Source: SIRX01 sp965213905 (GTDB lineage: Bacteria; Actinomycetota; Rubrobacteria; Rubrobacterales; Rubrobacteraceae). From it: a DNA stretch of 64,000 bases. Location of the stretch: NCBI GenBank assembly GCA_965213905.1, contig OZ243922.1, positions 2,232,001-2,296,000 on the forward strand, in the 5' to 3' direction. The position numbers and the translations under genes were made by a program. How positions within the stretch are numbered: position 1 is the first letter of the stretch; each line of letters starts with the position of its first letter. A model generated the notes under the pieces. That model ran no database searches and was not told where the DNA came from. It saw nothing but the letters and a program-made list of their open reading frames with translations. Positions 56,223 to 64,000 of this stretch are shown piece by piece.

Positions 56223-56558
56223 ATGATGGCCAACACCGAGAAGGCTAATAAGGCTGTAGAGAATATGGCACAGGTAACCAAGAACTCTTACCAGACGGTC
56301 ATAGATCACACGATCGCCCTACAGGAGCGTAACGTTCGCTTTGCCCAGGGTGTCGCGGATAACTCCATCAAAGAGGTGCGCCAGCAGGCCGAGAGCAACC
56401 GGGCCATGACCCAAGAGCTCGTCGAGCGGGCCGAAAAGCAGCGCGACGCTTTCCAGACGATGGTCGAAGAAGGCGTAAACGCCTACATGGATCTGGCCTA
56501 CGCCCCGCTTTCCTACTACAAAGAAGGCCTCGAGTACGCCAAGAAGGCCACCAAGTAA
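56223..56558 (+). CDS. phasin-like coiled-coil protein
   Basis: A 111-residue all-helical protein. The pattern VTKNSYQTVIDHTIALQERN, and then NRAMTQELVERAEKQRDAFQ, recalls phasin family proteins that coat polyhydroxyalkanoate granules, though no PHA genes are in this window. GGAGGT lies eight bases before ATG 56223. It has its own promoter, operator and terminator and is likely strongly expressed. Confidence 0.6.
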   Translation: MMANTEKANKAVENMAQVTKNSYQTVIDHTIALQERNVRFAQGVADNSIKEVRQQAESNRAMTQELVERAEKQRDAFQTMVEEGVNAYMDLAYAPLSYYKEGLEYAKKATK

Positions 56559-56594
56559 CTAACTTTCGCCCGGAGGGGGACTCAAGCGAAAGTG

Positions 56595-56622
56595 GGCCGG
56601 GCCGAAAGGCCCGGCCTTTCTC
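56595..56622 (+). terminator. terminator of the phasin-like gene
   Basis: Perfect nine-base stem closed by a GAAA tetraloop (56595-56603, 56608-56616), then TTTCTC. A second eight-base inverted repeat, ACTTTCGC/GCGAAAGT, lies just upstream. Confidence 0.9.
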
Positions 56623-56723
56623 ATGCCTAAAAAGCGTTTACAAATCGAGCGGCAAGAGACGAAAGACACGCCCTTGTGGGCCTCGAAGCGTTCCGCCTTT
56701 GCTGCCAACTGCTATGGGTCACA

Positions 56724-57134
56724 TCACTCACTATACTCAACAGTACCGTCTGAGCTGTCAAGCGTTGCGGTGCCACCAGCTTCGCAGTTAGTGGTTATCG
56801 AGTAGCCGTCATTATTGCCGGTTGCCGTTACGGTCGTGACGTTGCCTTCGGTTTGGTTGAAGCCGTTATCTGTCAGGTCGTCCAGGCTAATGCCTTCGTA
56901 GTCGCCGTCTGTAGACGCGCCGTAGCTGGTGGCTGCGGTTCCGGCGTTTCTAGTGTCGCTTTCGCAAGCCGCTATCTGGGCTCTATCTCTTTGCGCCAGA
57001 AAAGTCGGGATGGCGATAGCCGCAAGTATTCCTATTATGATCACCACGACCAGCAGTTCGATGAGGGTAAATCCTCGTTCCGATCTCTTTGTCTCTCGAA
57101 GGTGATTTAGTCTCTTTGTAAAAAATCGAAGCAT
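56724..57134 (-). CDS. type IV pilin (PilA-like)
   Basis: A 136-residue prepilin. A basic leader ending ERG is cleaved before FTLIELLVVVIIIGILAAIA, with Glu5 present. The rest is an acidic Thr/Gly/Asp-rich globular domain with two cysteines (CESD and NCEAG) that may form a disulfide. It would be processed by a prepilin peptidase and assembled as a major pilin. AAAGGAAAC precedes ATG 57134. It lies 30 bases downstream of the UbiB-like gene and may share its transcript. Confidence 0.88.
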   Translation of the reverse strand: MLRFFTKRLNHLRETKRSERGFTLIELLVVVIIIGILAAIAIPTFLAQRDRAQIAACESDTRNAGTAATSYGASTDGDYEGISLDDLTDNGFNQTEGNVTTVTATGNNDGYSITTNCEAGGTATLDSSDGTVEYSE

Positions 57135-57164
57135 CTAGTTTCCTTTCCCCAGTTCTGCCCAGTA

Positions 57165-58772
57165 CTATAGCCGTCCGGAGCGGATGATGCCAACGAGGAG
57201 TGCGACGCCCAGTACGGCGGCGAAGACGAAACCCACGAGGCCAAAGACGCTAACCCCGAGCAGGGTGGCCCCGGTCTGGGAGAAGATGCCGAGCATGGAG
57301 GAACCTACTATGAGCGCGGCTATGAGTAGGGCGAAGACGAGCCGGTTGGCGAGGATGTCTACCTTGGAGATCAACTCGTCCAACCCCCCGTGCCGGAAGC
57401 GTACTTCCACCTCGCCGTCTTTGAGCTCGTTTAGCAGGGCGTGGAGTTGGCGCGGGTAGTCCGCGTAGGTGTCGGGTTGGGCGAGGCGGCGGACGGTGCG
57501 GGTGGCGACGTAGGCCGGGTCCCGGAAGCGGGCGATAGCTGCCTCCGCCCCCTGGGCTGCCGCGAGGGTGCCTAGGTGCTGTGGTTTATCGGGGGTCTGG
57601 CCGAGTTTCTCCGAGGCCACGAGCGACTGGAACATCTGGGTGATCTCCGTCGGGAGCTTCGTGCCGCCCCGGCGGGCGGCTTCGAGGCTTTGGCCCCGGA
57701 TCCCCTCCAGCGAGTGTTCCCGCCAGAGTGGGCCTCCTAGAGAGCCTATAGTCTCGCGCAACTCACGCCGGAGGTCGCCCGGGTCTTTCGGCGACACCGC
57801 CCCGATCAGGGGCAGGGTGCGTACTACGCCTTCTACCTCACCACGTCTCACGGCGGCCAAGGCTTCGGCCACGCCCCGTAGCCGCTCGGGGTCGAGCGCG
57901 AAGACCTCCGTCGGGTCCGAGAACCACACCCCGTCGCCGGCGGTCACGAAGCGTTCGGGACCGGGGTCCGCGAAGAAGATGCCTTCTTGGAGCACCAGCC
58001 GGACGAGTTCGTCAGAGGCCCCGCGATACTGAACGCCCTCCAGCGGCCCCGGCTCGGCGGGCGCTTCCAGGGTTATGCAGCGGCCCGTCGAATAATCCCG
58101 GTAGACCTCCGGGATTCGCAGGGCGAGGCTCCCGTTGTCACCCAGCCGCCGCATAGTCTGGGCGGCGAAGTGCATGTCCCGGCGCTGGGCGACGTGGGCG
58201 GCGAACTCCGCCGTCATCTCCGAGGGATCCAGCGGCAGTCGGCCTCCTATCCTGCGCCGGGTTACGTCCGCCACCGGACGCATCGCCAGGAGGTCTCCGC
58301 GCACCCCCGGCCGGTCCACGACCACGAGCGCCGGCCTGTTCCCCGGCAAAACCGCCCGGTGCGACTGGGTAAACGTACCAACCCTAACCGGCGACTCCTC
58401 GAACTCCAGGAAAAGCCGCTCCAGCGTATTTCCCAACTCCTTCTCCAACAAGGTCCTCACGCCGTCCGGCGTGGTGGGCCTCAAGGGCACGTGTGCCCGG
58501 CCCAACTCTGCGGCGATGTCCGGCGGCAGCAAGTCCCGGCGGGTAGAAAGAAAACGTCCCAATTCCGCGAAGTTCGGTCCCAACTCCTCGAACGACAGCC
58601 GCAGACGGGTGCCGACCTTGCCGGGGTCCGACCTGCGGCGCGGCAGTACGCGGCGGCCCAGGATAAAACCGAACCCGTACCGCGCCCCGACACGCGCGAT
58701 GGACGCCGCCCGCCCGGCCGTACCTTTCGGCAAGCCCCGTGTAACCCTCTGGAAAACCACTCCCAAAAGCAT
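57165..58772 (-). CDS. UbiB/ABC1-family pseudokinase
   Basis: A 535-residue protein with the ABC1 framework and two C-terminal helices. The signature reads LGPNFAELGRFLSTRRDLLP where active members have a KxGQ motif. The catalytic HADPHPGN equivalent is FADPGPERF, and DFG is replaced by SDPTE. Several catalytic residues are therefore missing and ATPase activity is doubtful. UbiB proteins normally support quinone or lipid distribution. The C-terminal hydrophobic pair (about 475-532) anchors it. It is upstream of pilA on the same strand. Confidence 0.82.
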   Translation of the reverse strand: MLLGVVFQRVTRGLPKGTAGRAASIARVGARYGFGFILGRRVLPRRRSDPGKVGTRLRLSFEELGPNFAELGRFLSTRRDLLPPDIAAELGRAHVPLRPTTPDGVRTLLEKELGNTLERLFLEFEESPVRVGTFTQSHRAVLPGNRPALVVVDRPGVRGDLLAMRPVADVTRRRIGGRLPLDPSEMTAEFAAHVAQRRDMHFAAQTMRRLGDNGSLALRIPEVYRDYSTGRCITLEAPAEPGPLEGVQYRGASDELVRLVLQEGIFFADPGPERFVTAGDGVWFSDPTEVFALDPERLRGVAEALAAVRRGEVEGVVRTLPLIGAVSPKDPGDLRRELRETIGSLGGPLWREHSLEGIRGQSLEAARRGGTKLPTEITQMFQSLVASEKLGQTPDKPQHLGTLAAAQGAEAAIARFRDPAYVATRTVRRLAQPDTYADYPRQLHALLNELKDGEVEVRFRHGGLDELISKVDILANRLVFALLIAALIVGSSMLGIFSQTGATLLGVSVFGLVGFVFAAVLGVALLVGIIRSGRL

Positions 58773-58924
58773 ACCAGCCCAAGAAGGCTTCAGGCTCTAG
58801 GCGGCAGGCGCCAAGAAATACAAAATAGATGCACGGAGCCCCGCAACCGCTAAAATGAATCGGACGGAAAATCCTGACGGCTGAGACCTGATACCTGAAA
58901 CCTAGAGCGACAAAGGAGCGACGA
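58773..58924. other. intergenic region with CCTGA-type repeats
   Basis: Short imperfect units such as CTGAGACCTGATACCTGAAACC near 58880 and TTCAGGCTCTAGGCGGCAGG near 58790. Similar units occur at 18910. TAAAAT at 58851-58856 may be the -10 of the glyoxalase gene. Confidence 0.35.
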
Positions 58925-59305
58925 ATGCAATACGTCCACACCTGCTACCGGGTATACGACCTCGACAAGAGCATAGAATTTTACCGAGACAAACTCGGCC
59001 TGGAACTCGTCCGCAAAACACCCATCGGCGACGACGCCACCAACGCCTTCTTCGGCGTTCCCGGGGACCCCGAACCCCGCCTGGAGCTGACGCTCAACCA
59101 CGACCAGGACGAGCCATACAACCTTGGCACCGGCTACAGCCACGTCGCGTTCGCCGTAGAAGACCTCGACGCCCTCGCAGAGAAGCTGGAAGAAGCCGGG
59201 GGCGTAGACTTCGAGAGCAAGCCCCACGCCATGGGCAGCGGCACCCGCCTCTTCTTCGTAAAAGACCCCGACGGATATCGTATAGAGTTCATCGAGCGTA
59301 ACTAG
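58925..59305 (+). CDS. VOC-family glyoxalase I-like protein
   Basis: A 126-residue protein with two beta-alpha-beta-beta-beta modules. HTCYRVYDLDKSIEFYRDKLG starts it, and the second module begins at YSHVAFAVEDLDALAEKL. Metal-ligand candidates are His5, Glu (LELTLNHD), His (SHVAF) and Glu (RIEFIE), all in place for lactoylglutathione lyase-like enzymes. Thiol cofactor identity is unknown. AAAGGAG precedes ATG 58925. Confidence 0.85.
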   Translation: MQYVHTCYRVYDLDKSIEFYRDKLGLELVRKTPIGDDATNAFFGVPGDPEPRLELTLNHDQDEPYNLGTGYSHVAFAVEDLDALAEKLEEAGGVDFESKPHAMGSGTRLFFVKDPDGYRIEFIERN

Positions 59306-59414
59306 CCGTCCCCGGGGCCCAACAAATTCCCGAACTCCATATACTTACGCTGTACCGGCAATGCTGGTAACATAGAGTTCGGGAAAGTTGGCTTCTCGCG
59401 AGGGGTGGGATCTG

Positions 59415-59993
59415 ATGTTACGGTTTTGGGCGGCGCGTCTCCGTAAGGAAGAGCGGGGGTTCACGTTGCCGGAGCTAGTAACGACTATAGTCATCCTCGG
59501 CATACTCGTGGCTATAGGTGTGATCATCTTTCTCGCCATTCTGGAGCGTTGGCGTGTAGAGACGGCGACAGACCAACTCGTCTCGGACCTTCGGCTGGCC
59601 CACAGCAGCGCGACGAACCAACTTACGGATTGGCGTGTGGTCTTGAACCCCGAAGAAGCCGGGGAAGACGAAGGAAATGACTATCATATGGTCAAGTTGA
59701 AGGCGCCTTATCCAGGTCCCACTCTCGAAGCGGGAAAAATCACGCCCCGGACCTTCCCGGCGAACGTAAAGATAGTCAATATAGCGGGAGCGCTAGACAC
59801 GGATAGCGGTTGGGTCATCGCGCCGTCTCGGGCAAATGAGACCCGGACACTGGAATTCGATGCCGACGGGGCGATGAACGTCTACCAGGCCGTCAGCGGC
59901 TCGACTTGCGTTACGGTGGATGGAAATCCGCAGAATCGGGTGAAAGTGTTGGCCGCCACCTCGCGGGTCAAGGTTGAACCTGGTGAATGTTAG
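59415..59993 (+). CDS. GspH/FimT-like minor pseudopilin
   Basis: A 192-residue prepilin. The cleavage site is in ERGFTLPELV with Glu5 present, followed by a hydrophobic helix and a beta-rich domain (GspH/FimT type). It opens a four-gene run of minor-pilin genes (59415-62595). ATG 59415 is preferred over TTG 59388 because it follows GGGGTGGGATCTG. Minor pilins prime type IV pilus assembly. Confidence 0.82.
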   Translation: MLRFWAARLRKEERGFTLPELVTTIVILGILVAIGVIIFLAILERWRVETATDQLVSDLRLAHSSATNQLTDWRVVLNPEEAGEDEGNDYHMVKLKAPYPGPTLEAGKITPRTFPANVKIVNIAGALDTDSGWVIAPSRANETRTLEFDADGAMNVYQAVSGSTCVTVDGNPQNRVKVLAATSRVKVEPGEC

Positions 59994-60093
59994 GCAACCA
60001 TCAAGCGGTGGCATGGTCGAAAAAACAGAAACTCGAAACTTGCGGAGTGGGAACCAGTCTTCTACGATGCTTCTCACCGGCTACGGAAGGTAG

Positions 60094-60522
60094 GTGAAGG
60101 GGCTAGTTGTTGGACGGCTAAAAAACGAATCGGGATATTCGTTGATCGAGGTGGTGGTGGCGATCCTGCTGCTCGGCCTCGCCATTATCCCGATGGTCGG
60201 TATGTTCGACGCCGGGTTGCGGGCGGCGGTGCTCGGCAGCAACTACGACCAGGCCCGGGCGCTGGCTAACGAGCGGTTGGAAGAGGTGAAGGCGCTGCCT
60301 TACGAAGACGCCGTTTCGCGCTACACGCCGGGCTCGGCCGTTACCCGGAACCGGGGCACCTTCGAGTACACCACGGCGACTACTTACGTAGCCCTCGACG
60401 GTTCCAGAGCATCGGGCCTCACCCCCGACACCAAAGCCCAGACGATGATGAGGGTCGAGGTCGAAGTGGAGTGGGACGGCGGCAAGTCGTACAGCACCAC
60501 GGGCCTCGTTTCAGGTGACTAG
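60094..60522 (+). CDS. type IV pilus minor pilin (PilV-like)
   Basis: A 142-residue prepilin. ESGYSLIEVVVAILLLGLAI is the N-terminal class III signal peptide and helix with Glu5. The C-terminal half is beta-rich. GTG 60094 follows GGAAGGTAG. It overlaps the next gene by eight bases, which shows operon structure. PilV-like proteins join the minor-pilin complex at the pilus tip. Confidence 0.8.
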   Translation: MKGLVVGRLKNESGYSLIEVVVAILLLGLAIIPMVGMFDAGLRAAVLGSNYDQARALANERLEEVKALPYEDAVSRYTPGSAVTRNRGTFEYTTATTYVALDGSRASGLTPDTKAQTMMRVEVEVEWDGGKSYSTTGLVSGD

Positions 60523-61165
60523 CTTGAAAGGTAGATTACTCGGGGAAGAGGACGGTTTTACCCTGACCGAGGTGCTGGTCACGATGGTGCTAATGGTTCT
60601 GGTTATGTTCGCCCTCTACGCCGTCTTCGATATGAGCATCAGGGTGTTTAGCTCCGGCAGCGACAAGGTCGAAGCCACGGAGAACGCCCGCATCGGGCTG
60701 GCGAAGATGGAGCGGGAGATCCGGGCCGCTTATCCATACGACAAGGCCGCCGGTTCGCAGGCCGGCGAAAAGCTGCTGGACGTTTACGATCCCGCCCAGA
60801 TCACGTTCGGCAACGACCTCAACGGAAACAGAAAAGTAGATGCCGAATGCCCTTCGAAACCTCCGTCCGCCTGTGAAGTAATAACGTACCGGGTCTACCG
60901 AACGTCGGACGGCCCGTACGCCCTGGGCCGGGCCAACTCGGCCGCGGCGAGGTCTCAGGCCGTGGTCGAGTCCATAGATTACGCGGGGCCCTCGGATCCG
61001 GGCGTCGAGTTCTCGTACCTGAAGTGGGACGCCGCTTCCAACGACTTCGTGGGTACTGCCGAAGAGGACGAAGTAGAGTTGGTCCGCATATCCATAAGGG
61101 TGAAAGTAGACGAGAGTACCCAGACGCTCTCCACCGACGTTGCTTTGAGAAACAGGGCCACCTGA
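60515..61165 (+). CDS. type IV pilus minor pilin (PilW-like)
   Basis: A 216-residue prepilin. DGFTLTEVLVTMVLMVLVMF includes the cleavage site with Glu5. The remainder contains a CPSKPPSACE cysteine pair and a large beta-rich domain, as in PilW. The GTG start lies within the PilV-like gene, and its stop overlaps the next ATG by one base (TGATG). Confidence 0.8.
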   Translation: MTSLKGRLLGEEDGFTLTEVLVTMVLMVLVMFALYAVFDMSIRVFSSGSDKVEATENARIGLAKMEREIRAAYPYDKAAGSQAGEKLLDVYDPAQITFGNDLNGNRKVDAECPSKPPSACEVITYRVYRTSDGPYALGRANSAAARSQAVVESIDYAGPSDPGVEFSYLKWDAASNDFVGTAEEDEVELVRISIRVKVDESTQTLSTDVALRNRAT

Positions 61166-62595
61166 TGGTCGGGAAGCTCGTCAAAAACGAGTCGGGGATG
61201 GCGCTGGGGTTGGCCGTAATAGTGATCGTTTTGATCGGGGTTCTAGGCGCGGGGTTACTGGTCTTTGTAAGAAACGACCTCGAAGCCGTCGTGGAGGTCA
61301 ACCGGGGCCAGAAAGCCCTCGAAGCCGCCGACGCCGGAACACAAGCCGCAAAAGCCCACTTGAAGCTCGAAGCGGACCCCCGAGAGTACGACGGAGACGA
61401 GGCCGTAGAAGACTCGCCCTGGTCTTACTCCAGAGGCGGCGGCGAGATCGCCCTCGAAGGAAACCAGGCAAACGTAAAGATACGATACCTCGAACCGGCA
61501 ACGACCGAAACCCAGGCCGAGGACGCCGGGTTCGCCCCAGAAGTGCTTTCCGAAGGAGAAACCGGAACTTACTTCAACGTAACCTCCGAGGGCGTATCCG
61601 GCGACGCGAAGCGGGTGGTGGAATCCATCTACCGGACGCGGGAGACCGGAACGCCCGCGGCCTGGTACTCGACGGGTGACTTCGACTGGAACGGGGACGC
61701 CTTCGAGGCGAGCAACATAAGCGTGTTTTCGGGGGGAAACGTTACGGGCGTTCGTCCCGGCAACCTGGAAGGCTGCGACACCGCCTACGGAGACTGGTAC
61801 GGAGACCCCTGGAACGAGACCCGCCGGCCGGACGACGCCTCCACGGACGGTTGTCCCGATGGATTTCCCACGGGGATAGGCACCACTAAAAACATAGAGT
61901 ACGATGGGGGAGGACTGCGGCCCGGCATAGACTACGATTCCAGCCCCGATTCCGAACTCCCCTTTGTGGAGAACGACTGGGCCGGAACATCCGAAACCCA
62001 GAACGTCGGCGGCGAGATCTCGTACCCGTTCGACCCGGACCCGGATTCTCAGGTAGACCTGGACGCGCTGCGCGCGGTAGCCGCCTCCGGGAAAGACGGT
62101 AGCAGGTTGGTAACCGCCCCGGACGTGTCCCCGGGGAGCAGCTACAGTATAGGGGACTACCCGGAAGAGTCCACCGACGACACGGTCTACTTTGTGGAGT
62201 TCGCAAACGAAGCCGGTACTTACACCGGTGCCGGCGGGTTGGCGGAGAAAGGAGCCGTCACCTACGCCACCAACACCCCGCTAGAAGACGCCAGGGGCAC
62301 CATAGTCGTGGTGAACGGGGACTTCGAGATCGGCGACGGCCGGGAGTATAGAGGTTTGATCTTCCTCAGAGATCCCGTAGACGACGGCGAGACGTTGGAA
62401 TACGTCAGCACGGGCGACGTGACGTTGGGCGGCTTCGCCAACGTCGAGGGCACGATAACAATGGGCGATGGTACAGAAGGCACCGTGTCTTCGGAGGTTC
62501 CACCCAGCCTGGCCGACGACCTCGGGAAACGTCCCGGCTTTTACACGCTGGAACGCTGGAGCTGGCGCGAGTGCTACACCGAAGACTGCGACTAG
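61165..62595 (+). CDS. PilX-like pilus assembly protein
   Basis: A 476-residue protein. The N-terminus NESGMALGLAVIVIVLIGVL resembles a PilX-type N-terminal helix but lacks Glu5 of classical pilins. A long acidic, Asp/Gly/Glu-rich domain follows, with Gly-rich beta-strand repeats (TGDVTLGG, TITMGDGTEG). It is probably an adhesin-like minor pilin. Start ATG 61165 overlaps the PilW-like stop. The stop overlaps the converging zinc-ribbon relic. Confidence 0.75.
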   Translation: MVGKLVKNESGMALGLAVIVIVLIGVLGAGLLVFVRNDLEAVVEVNRGQKALEAADAGTQAAKAHLKLEADPREYDGDEAVEDSPWSYSRGGGEIALEGNQANVKIRYLEPATTETQAEDAGFAPEVLSEGETGTYFNVTSEGVSGDAKRVVESIYRTRETGTPAAWYSTGDFDWNGDAFEASNISVFSGGNVTGVRPGNLEGCDTAYGDWYGDPWNETRRPDDASTDGCPDGFPTGIGTTKNIEYDGGGLRPGIDYDSSPDSELPFVENDWAGTSETQNVGGEISYPFDPDPDSQVDLDALRAVAASGKDGSRLVTAPDVSPGSSYSIGDYPEESTDDTVYFVEFANEAGTYTGAGGLAEKGAVTYATNTPLEDARGTIVVVNGDFEIGDGREYRGLIFLRDPVDDGETLEYVSTGDVTLGGFANVEGTITMGDGTEGTVSSEVPPSLADDLGKRPGFYTLERWSWRECYTEDCD

Positions 62596-62793
62596 GCCAT
62601 CCCCGGGTCTTCCTCGTCCTCGAACGGGTTGTCCACGGGTCCATCTGGGTCCAGGGCGTAGGGCTCTACCCGGGCGGAGCCGCAGTTGGTTGGGGCACTG
62701 CATTTCGTCTTCTTCGGGATCCACCAACTTCAGGCGCGCCTCGTGCTCGCTGAACACGGTTCCGCAAACCCGGCACACTAGCTTACTCTCCAC
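62592..62793 (-). pseudogene. zinc-ribbon protein disrupted by a 4-bp duplication
   Basis: From GTG 62793 the frame encodes a zinc ribbon: CRVCG, then CPN, where it shifts. Removing one TTGG from the tandem TTGGTTGG at 62686-62693 restores CPNCGSARVEPYALDPDG and continues to a TAG at 62592, giving 65 residues with two CxxC motifs. As it stands the protein is frameshifted. It could be a recent mutation, an assembly error or a switchable repeat. GGGAG precedes the start. Confidence 0.7.
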
Positions 62794-62876
62794 GCAACGC
62801 TCCCTTCGCTTTGCCCCGCGAACTCGTCATCGTCATATTACACACTACACACGCCCCGAACCTCCGCCCGGATCGC

Positions 62877-62882
62877 TAGAAT
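62877..62882 (+). promoter_or_regulatory. -10 box of the membrane-protein gene
   Basis: TAGAAT exactly 12 bases before ATG 62889; leaderless. Confidence 0.5.
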
Positions 62883-62888
62883 AGAGGT

Positions 62889-63335
62889 ATGGATCAAAAA
62901 CAAGAACAGCGGAGCGCCGTTAAAGTCGGAATGGTTTGGGGCGGTATAGGGGGGGTGGTCGGGTTTCTGGCCGCCCTGATCGGGGGCTCGCTCGCGGGAA
63001 TCCTCTTGTCGGGATTCGTGGGGCTTTCCTGCGGACGACGGGCCGCGGTGGCGGAGGCGGGCAAAAAGCCCGGGGCGTTGTCCGGTTTGATCGGGGGCTC
63101 CCTGGCCTCGCCGGTCTTCGTGCTGGGGGCCGCGGCCGGGGCGGCTATCTCCGCCCGGAGCCTCAGCATGACGGAGATGGCAGAGACGATCTCCAGCATG
63201 GCCGACATGCAGATCTCACCGGAAGTAGCCTGGCAACTGTTCCTTCTAGCATTGGTTTTCGCGGCTATCATCCAGACGCTGCTCCTTATACTGGTCTCCA
63301 CCGCCGCGGGCGCCTGGGCGATGAGAAAGAGGTAA
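62889..63335 (+). CDS. hypothetical four-helix membrane protein
   Basis: A 148-residue protein with helices near residues 15-35, 38-50, 64-85 and 115-140, and repeated Gly-Gly-Ser motifs (ALIGGSLAG, GLIGGSLAS) that look like an internal duplication of glycine zippers. No family is recognised. It is convergent with sufU. Confidence 0.5.
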   Translation: MDQKQEQRSAVKVGMVWGGIGGVVGFLAALIGGSLAGILLSGFVGLSCGRRAAVAEAGKKPGALSGLIGGSLASPVFVLGAAAGAAISARSLSMTEMAETISSMADMQISPEVAWQLFLLALVFAAIIQTLLLILVSTAAGAWAMRKR

Positions 63336-63341
63336 GGGAGC

Positions 63342-63821
63342 CTAGGATCTCTCTTTCGCCGCCTCCGCCGCGCCCTCGCCGAAAACGAGCCCGGAACCTT
63401 CCGGACGCTCGACGCCGGCCGCCTCCAGCCGCAAGTCCTTCTGGTACTTCCTCACGGCGGCTTTGAGGGTGCCGAGGCCCAGGGTGGCGCATTTCGGGCG
63501 GGAGGCCACGACCTGGCGGCCGAGCTTCTCGATCATTTCGTTGTAGTCCATCTCCAAGACTTCGTCCATCGTAAGGTTCTCGTCGTGGATCTGCTCCAGC
63601 AACATGCTCGCCGCCGCCATGCTGATGGTGCAGCCTTCTCCGTCGTAGGTGGCGTCTTCTATGTGCTCGTGGTCGTCTGCACCCTTCAGGTACACCGTCA
63701 CCACGTCGCCGCAACCCGGGTTGCCGCCCGGCATCGCCACGTCGGCGTCTTCGACCTCGCCCCGGTGGCGCGGCTTCTGATAGTGATCCAGCAGAATCTG
63801 TATCTGCAACTGCCTGTCCAA
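63342..63821 (-). CDS. sufU: SUF-system Fe-S assembly protein SufU
   Basis: A 159-residue NifU-like scaffold/sulfur transfer protein. The zinc-binding and catalytic residues are present: Cys and Asp in NPGCGDVV, Cys in GEGCTIS and Cys in RPKCATLG. SufU accepts sulfur from SufS for Fe-S cluster building. TTG 63821 with AGAGG upstream; a TATAGA box at 63837-63832 suggests a short leader. sufBCDS are not in the window. Confidence 0.9.
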   Translation of the reverse strand: MDRQLQIQILLDHYQKPRHRGEVEDADVAMPGGNPGCGDVVTVYLKGADDHEHIEDATYDGEGCTISMAAASMLLEQIHDENLTMDEVLEMDYNEMIEKLGRQVVASRPKCATLGLGTLKAAVRKYQKDLRLEAAGVERPEGSGLVFGEGAAEAAKERS

Positions 63822-63919
63822 AACTCGCCTCTCTATAATGTCTAAGTGAGATTGCCCAAATGATTCTACCGCACCAGCACGGCTTCGCCGCCCGGCTGAT
63901 CTTATTTGATACCGTTTGA

Positions 63920-63925
63920 TACACT
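63920..63925 (+). promoter_or_regulatory. -10 box of ychF
   Basis: TACACT with first base 13 bases before ATG 63933; leaderless. Confidence 0.5.
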
Positions 63926-63932
63926 AGCGAAC

Positions 63933-64000
63933 ATGAAGGTCGGTATAGTCGGACTCCCGAACGTCGGCAAGTCCACGGTATTCAACAGCCTCACAAAGGC
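63933..64000 (+). CDS. ychF: GTPase YchF/OLA1 (5' end only)
   Basis: The first 22 codons read MKVGIVGLPNVGKSTVFNSL and continue with LTK, which is the Obg-family P-loop (GLPNVGKST) at the standard N-terminus of the redox-regulated ATPase YchF. The gene continues past the window end. Assignment rests on the P-loop and start context alone. Confidence 0.7.
   Translation, partial: MKVGIVGLPNVGKSTVFNSLTK

Overview
The window looks like chromosome from a Rubrobacter-type actinobacterium. The evidence is the high G+C content, the Gram-positive cell-wall genes, a glucosyl-3-phosphoglycerate synthase, a CwlM-like amidase, and a C50 (bacterioruberin-type) carotenoid cluster of the kind that makes Rubrobacter red. 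This assignment is an inference from gene content; no database search was run. Most of the window is ordinary core genome read on both strands. Many genes have a recognisable -10 box ending about 6-9 bases before the start codon, so leaderless transcripts appear common.

Layout. 1-5.2 kb: DoxX-like membrane protein, gpgS, surE, HAD phosphatase, and a class V aminotransferase with no canonical start codon. 5.2-19 kb: cell wall and housekeeping (class A PBP, inositol phosphatase, primary sigma factor, murE, pyrE, hup, pyrF, D,D-carboxypeptidase, PfkB kinase, thioredoxin, groES, CwlM-like protein, tRNA-Pro). 19-28 kb: ABC-F ATPase, methyltransferase, a K+ channel interrupted by a stop, a stress or envelope operon of LEA-like, holin-like and DUF3618 proteins, BrkB-family protein, dtd and a phosphoesterase. 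28.2-29.3 kb: tRNA-Arg followed by about 1 kb ending in a decayed copy of the tRNA 3' half, an old integration scar carrying an Excalibur/LPXTG surface protein. 29.4-39.3 kb: lipoprotein, kinase-fold protein, small membrane proteins, murJ, manA, fructokinase, NIF3, PAP2-like protein and an ABC-2 exporter.

39.7-45.2 kb is a 5.5 kb genomic island in tRNA-Val(CAC). It is bounded by a 44-bp perfect direct repeat (the tRNA 3' part) with shared arm-like repeats inside each end. It carries an excisionase-like protein but no visible integrase, a nucleotidyltransferase-motif protein plus XRE protein, a RES/Xre toxin-antitoxin pair, an orphan UPF0175 antitoxin, an EEP-family nuclease and an HNH endonuclease resembling modification-dependent (McrA-type) enzymes. 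This is the main accessory and possible defence region.

45.3-64 kb: Roadblock/LC7 protein, plant/cyanobacterial-type ispH, response regulator, FAD monooxygenase (apparent CTG start), a carotenoid cluster (aminotransferase, CrtI-like, UbiA-type lycopene elongase, and divergent CruF plus a FIST protein), a phasin-like gene with an operator around its -10 box, a pilin gene behind a UbiB pseudokinase, a minor-pilin operon, a frameshifted zinc-ribbon gene, sufU and the start of ychF. The four tRNAs all carry C at wobble position 34.
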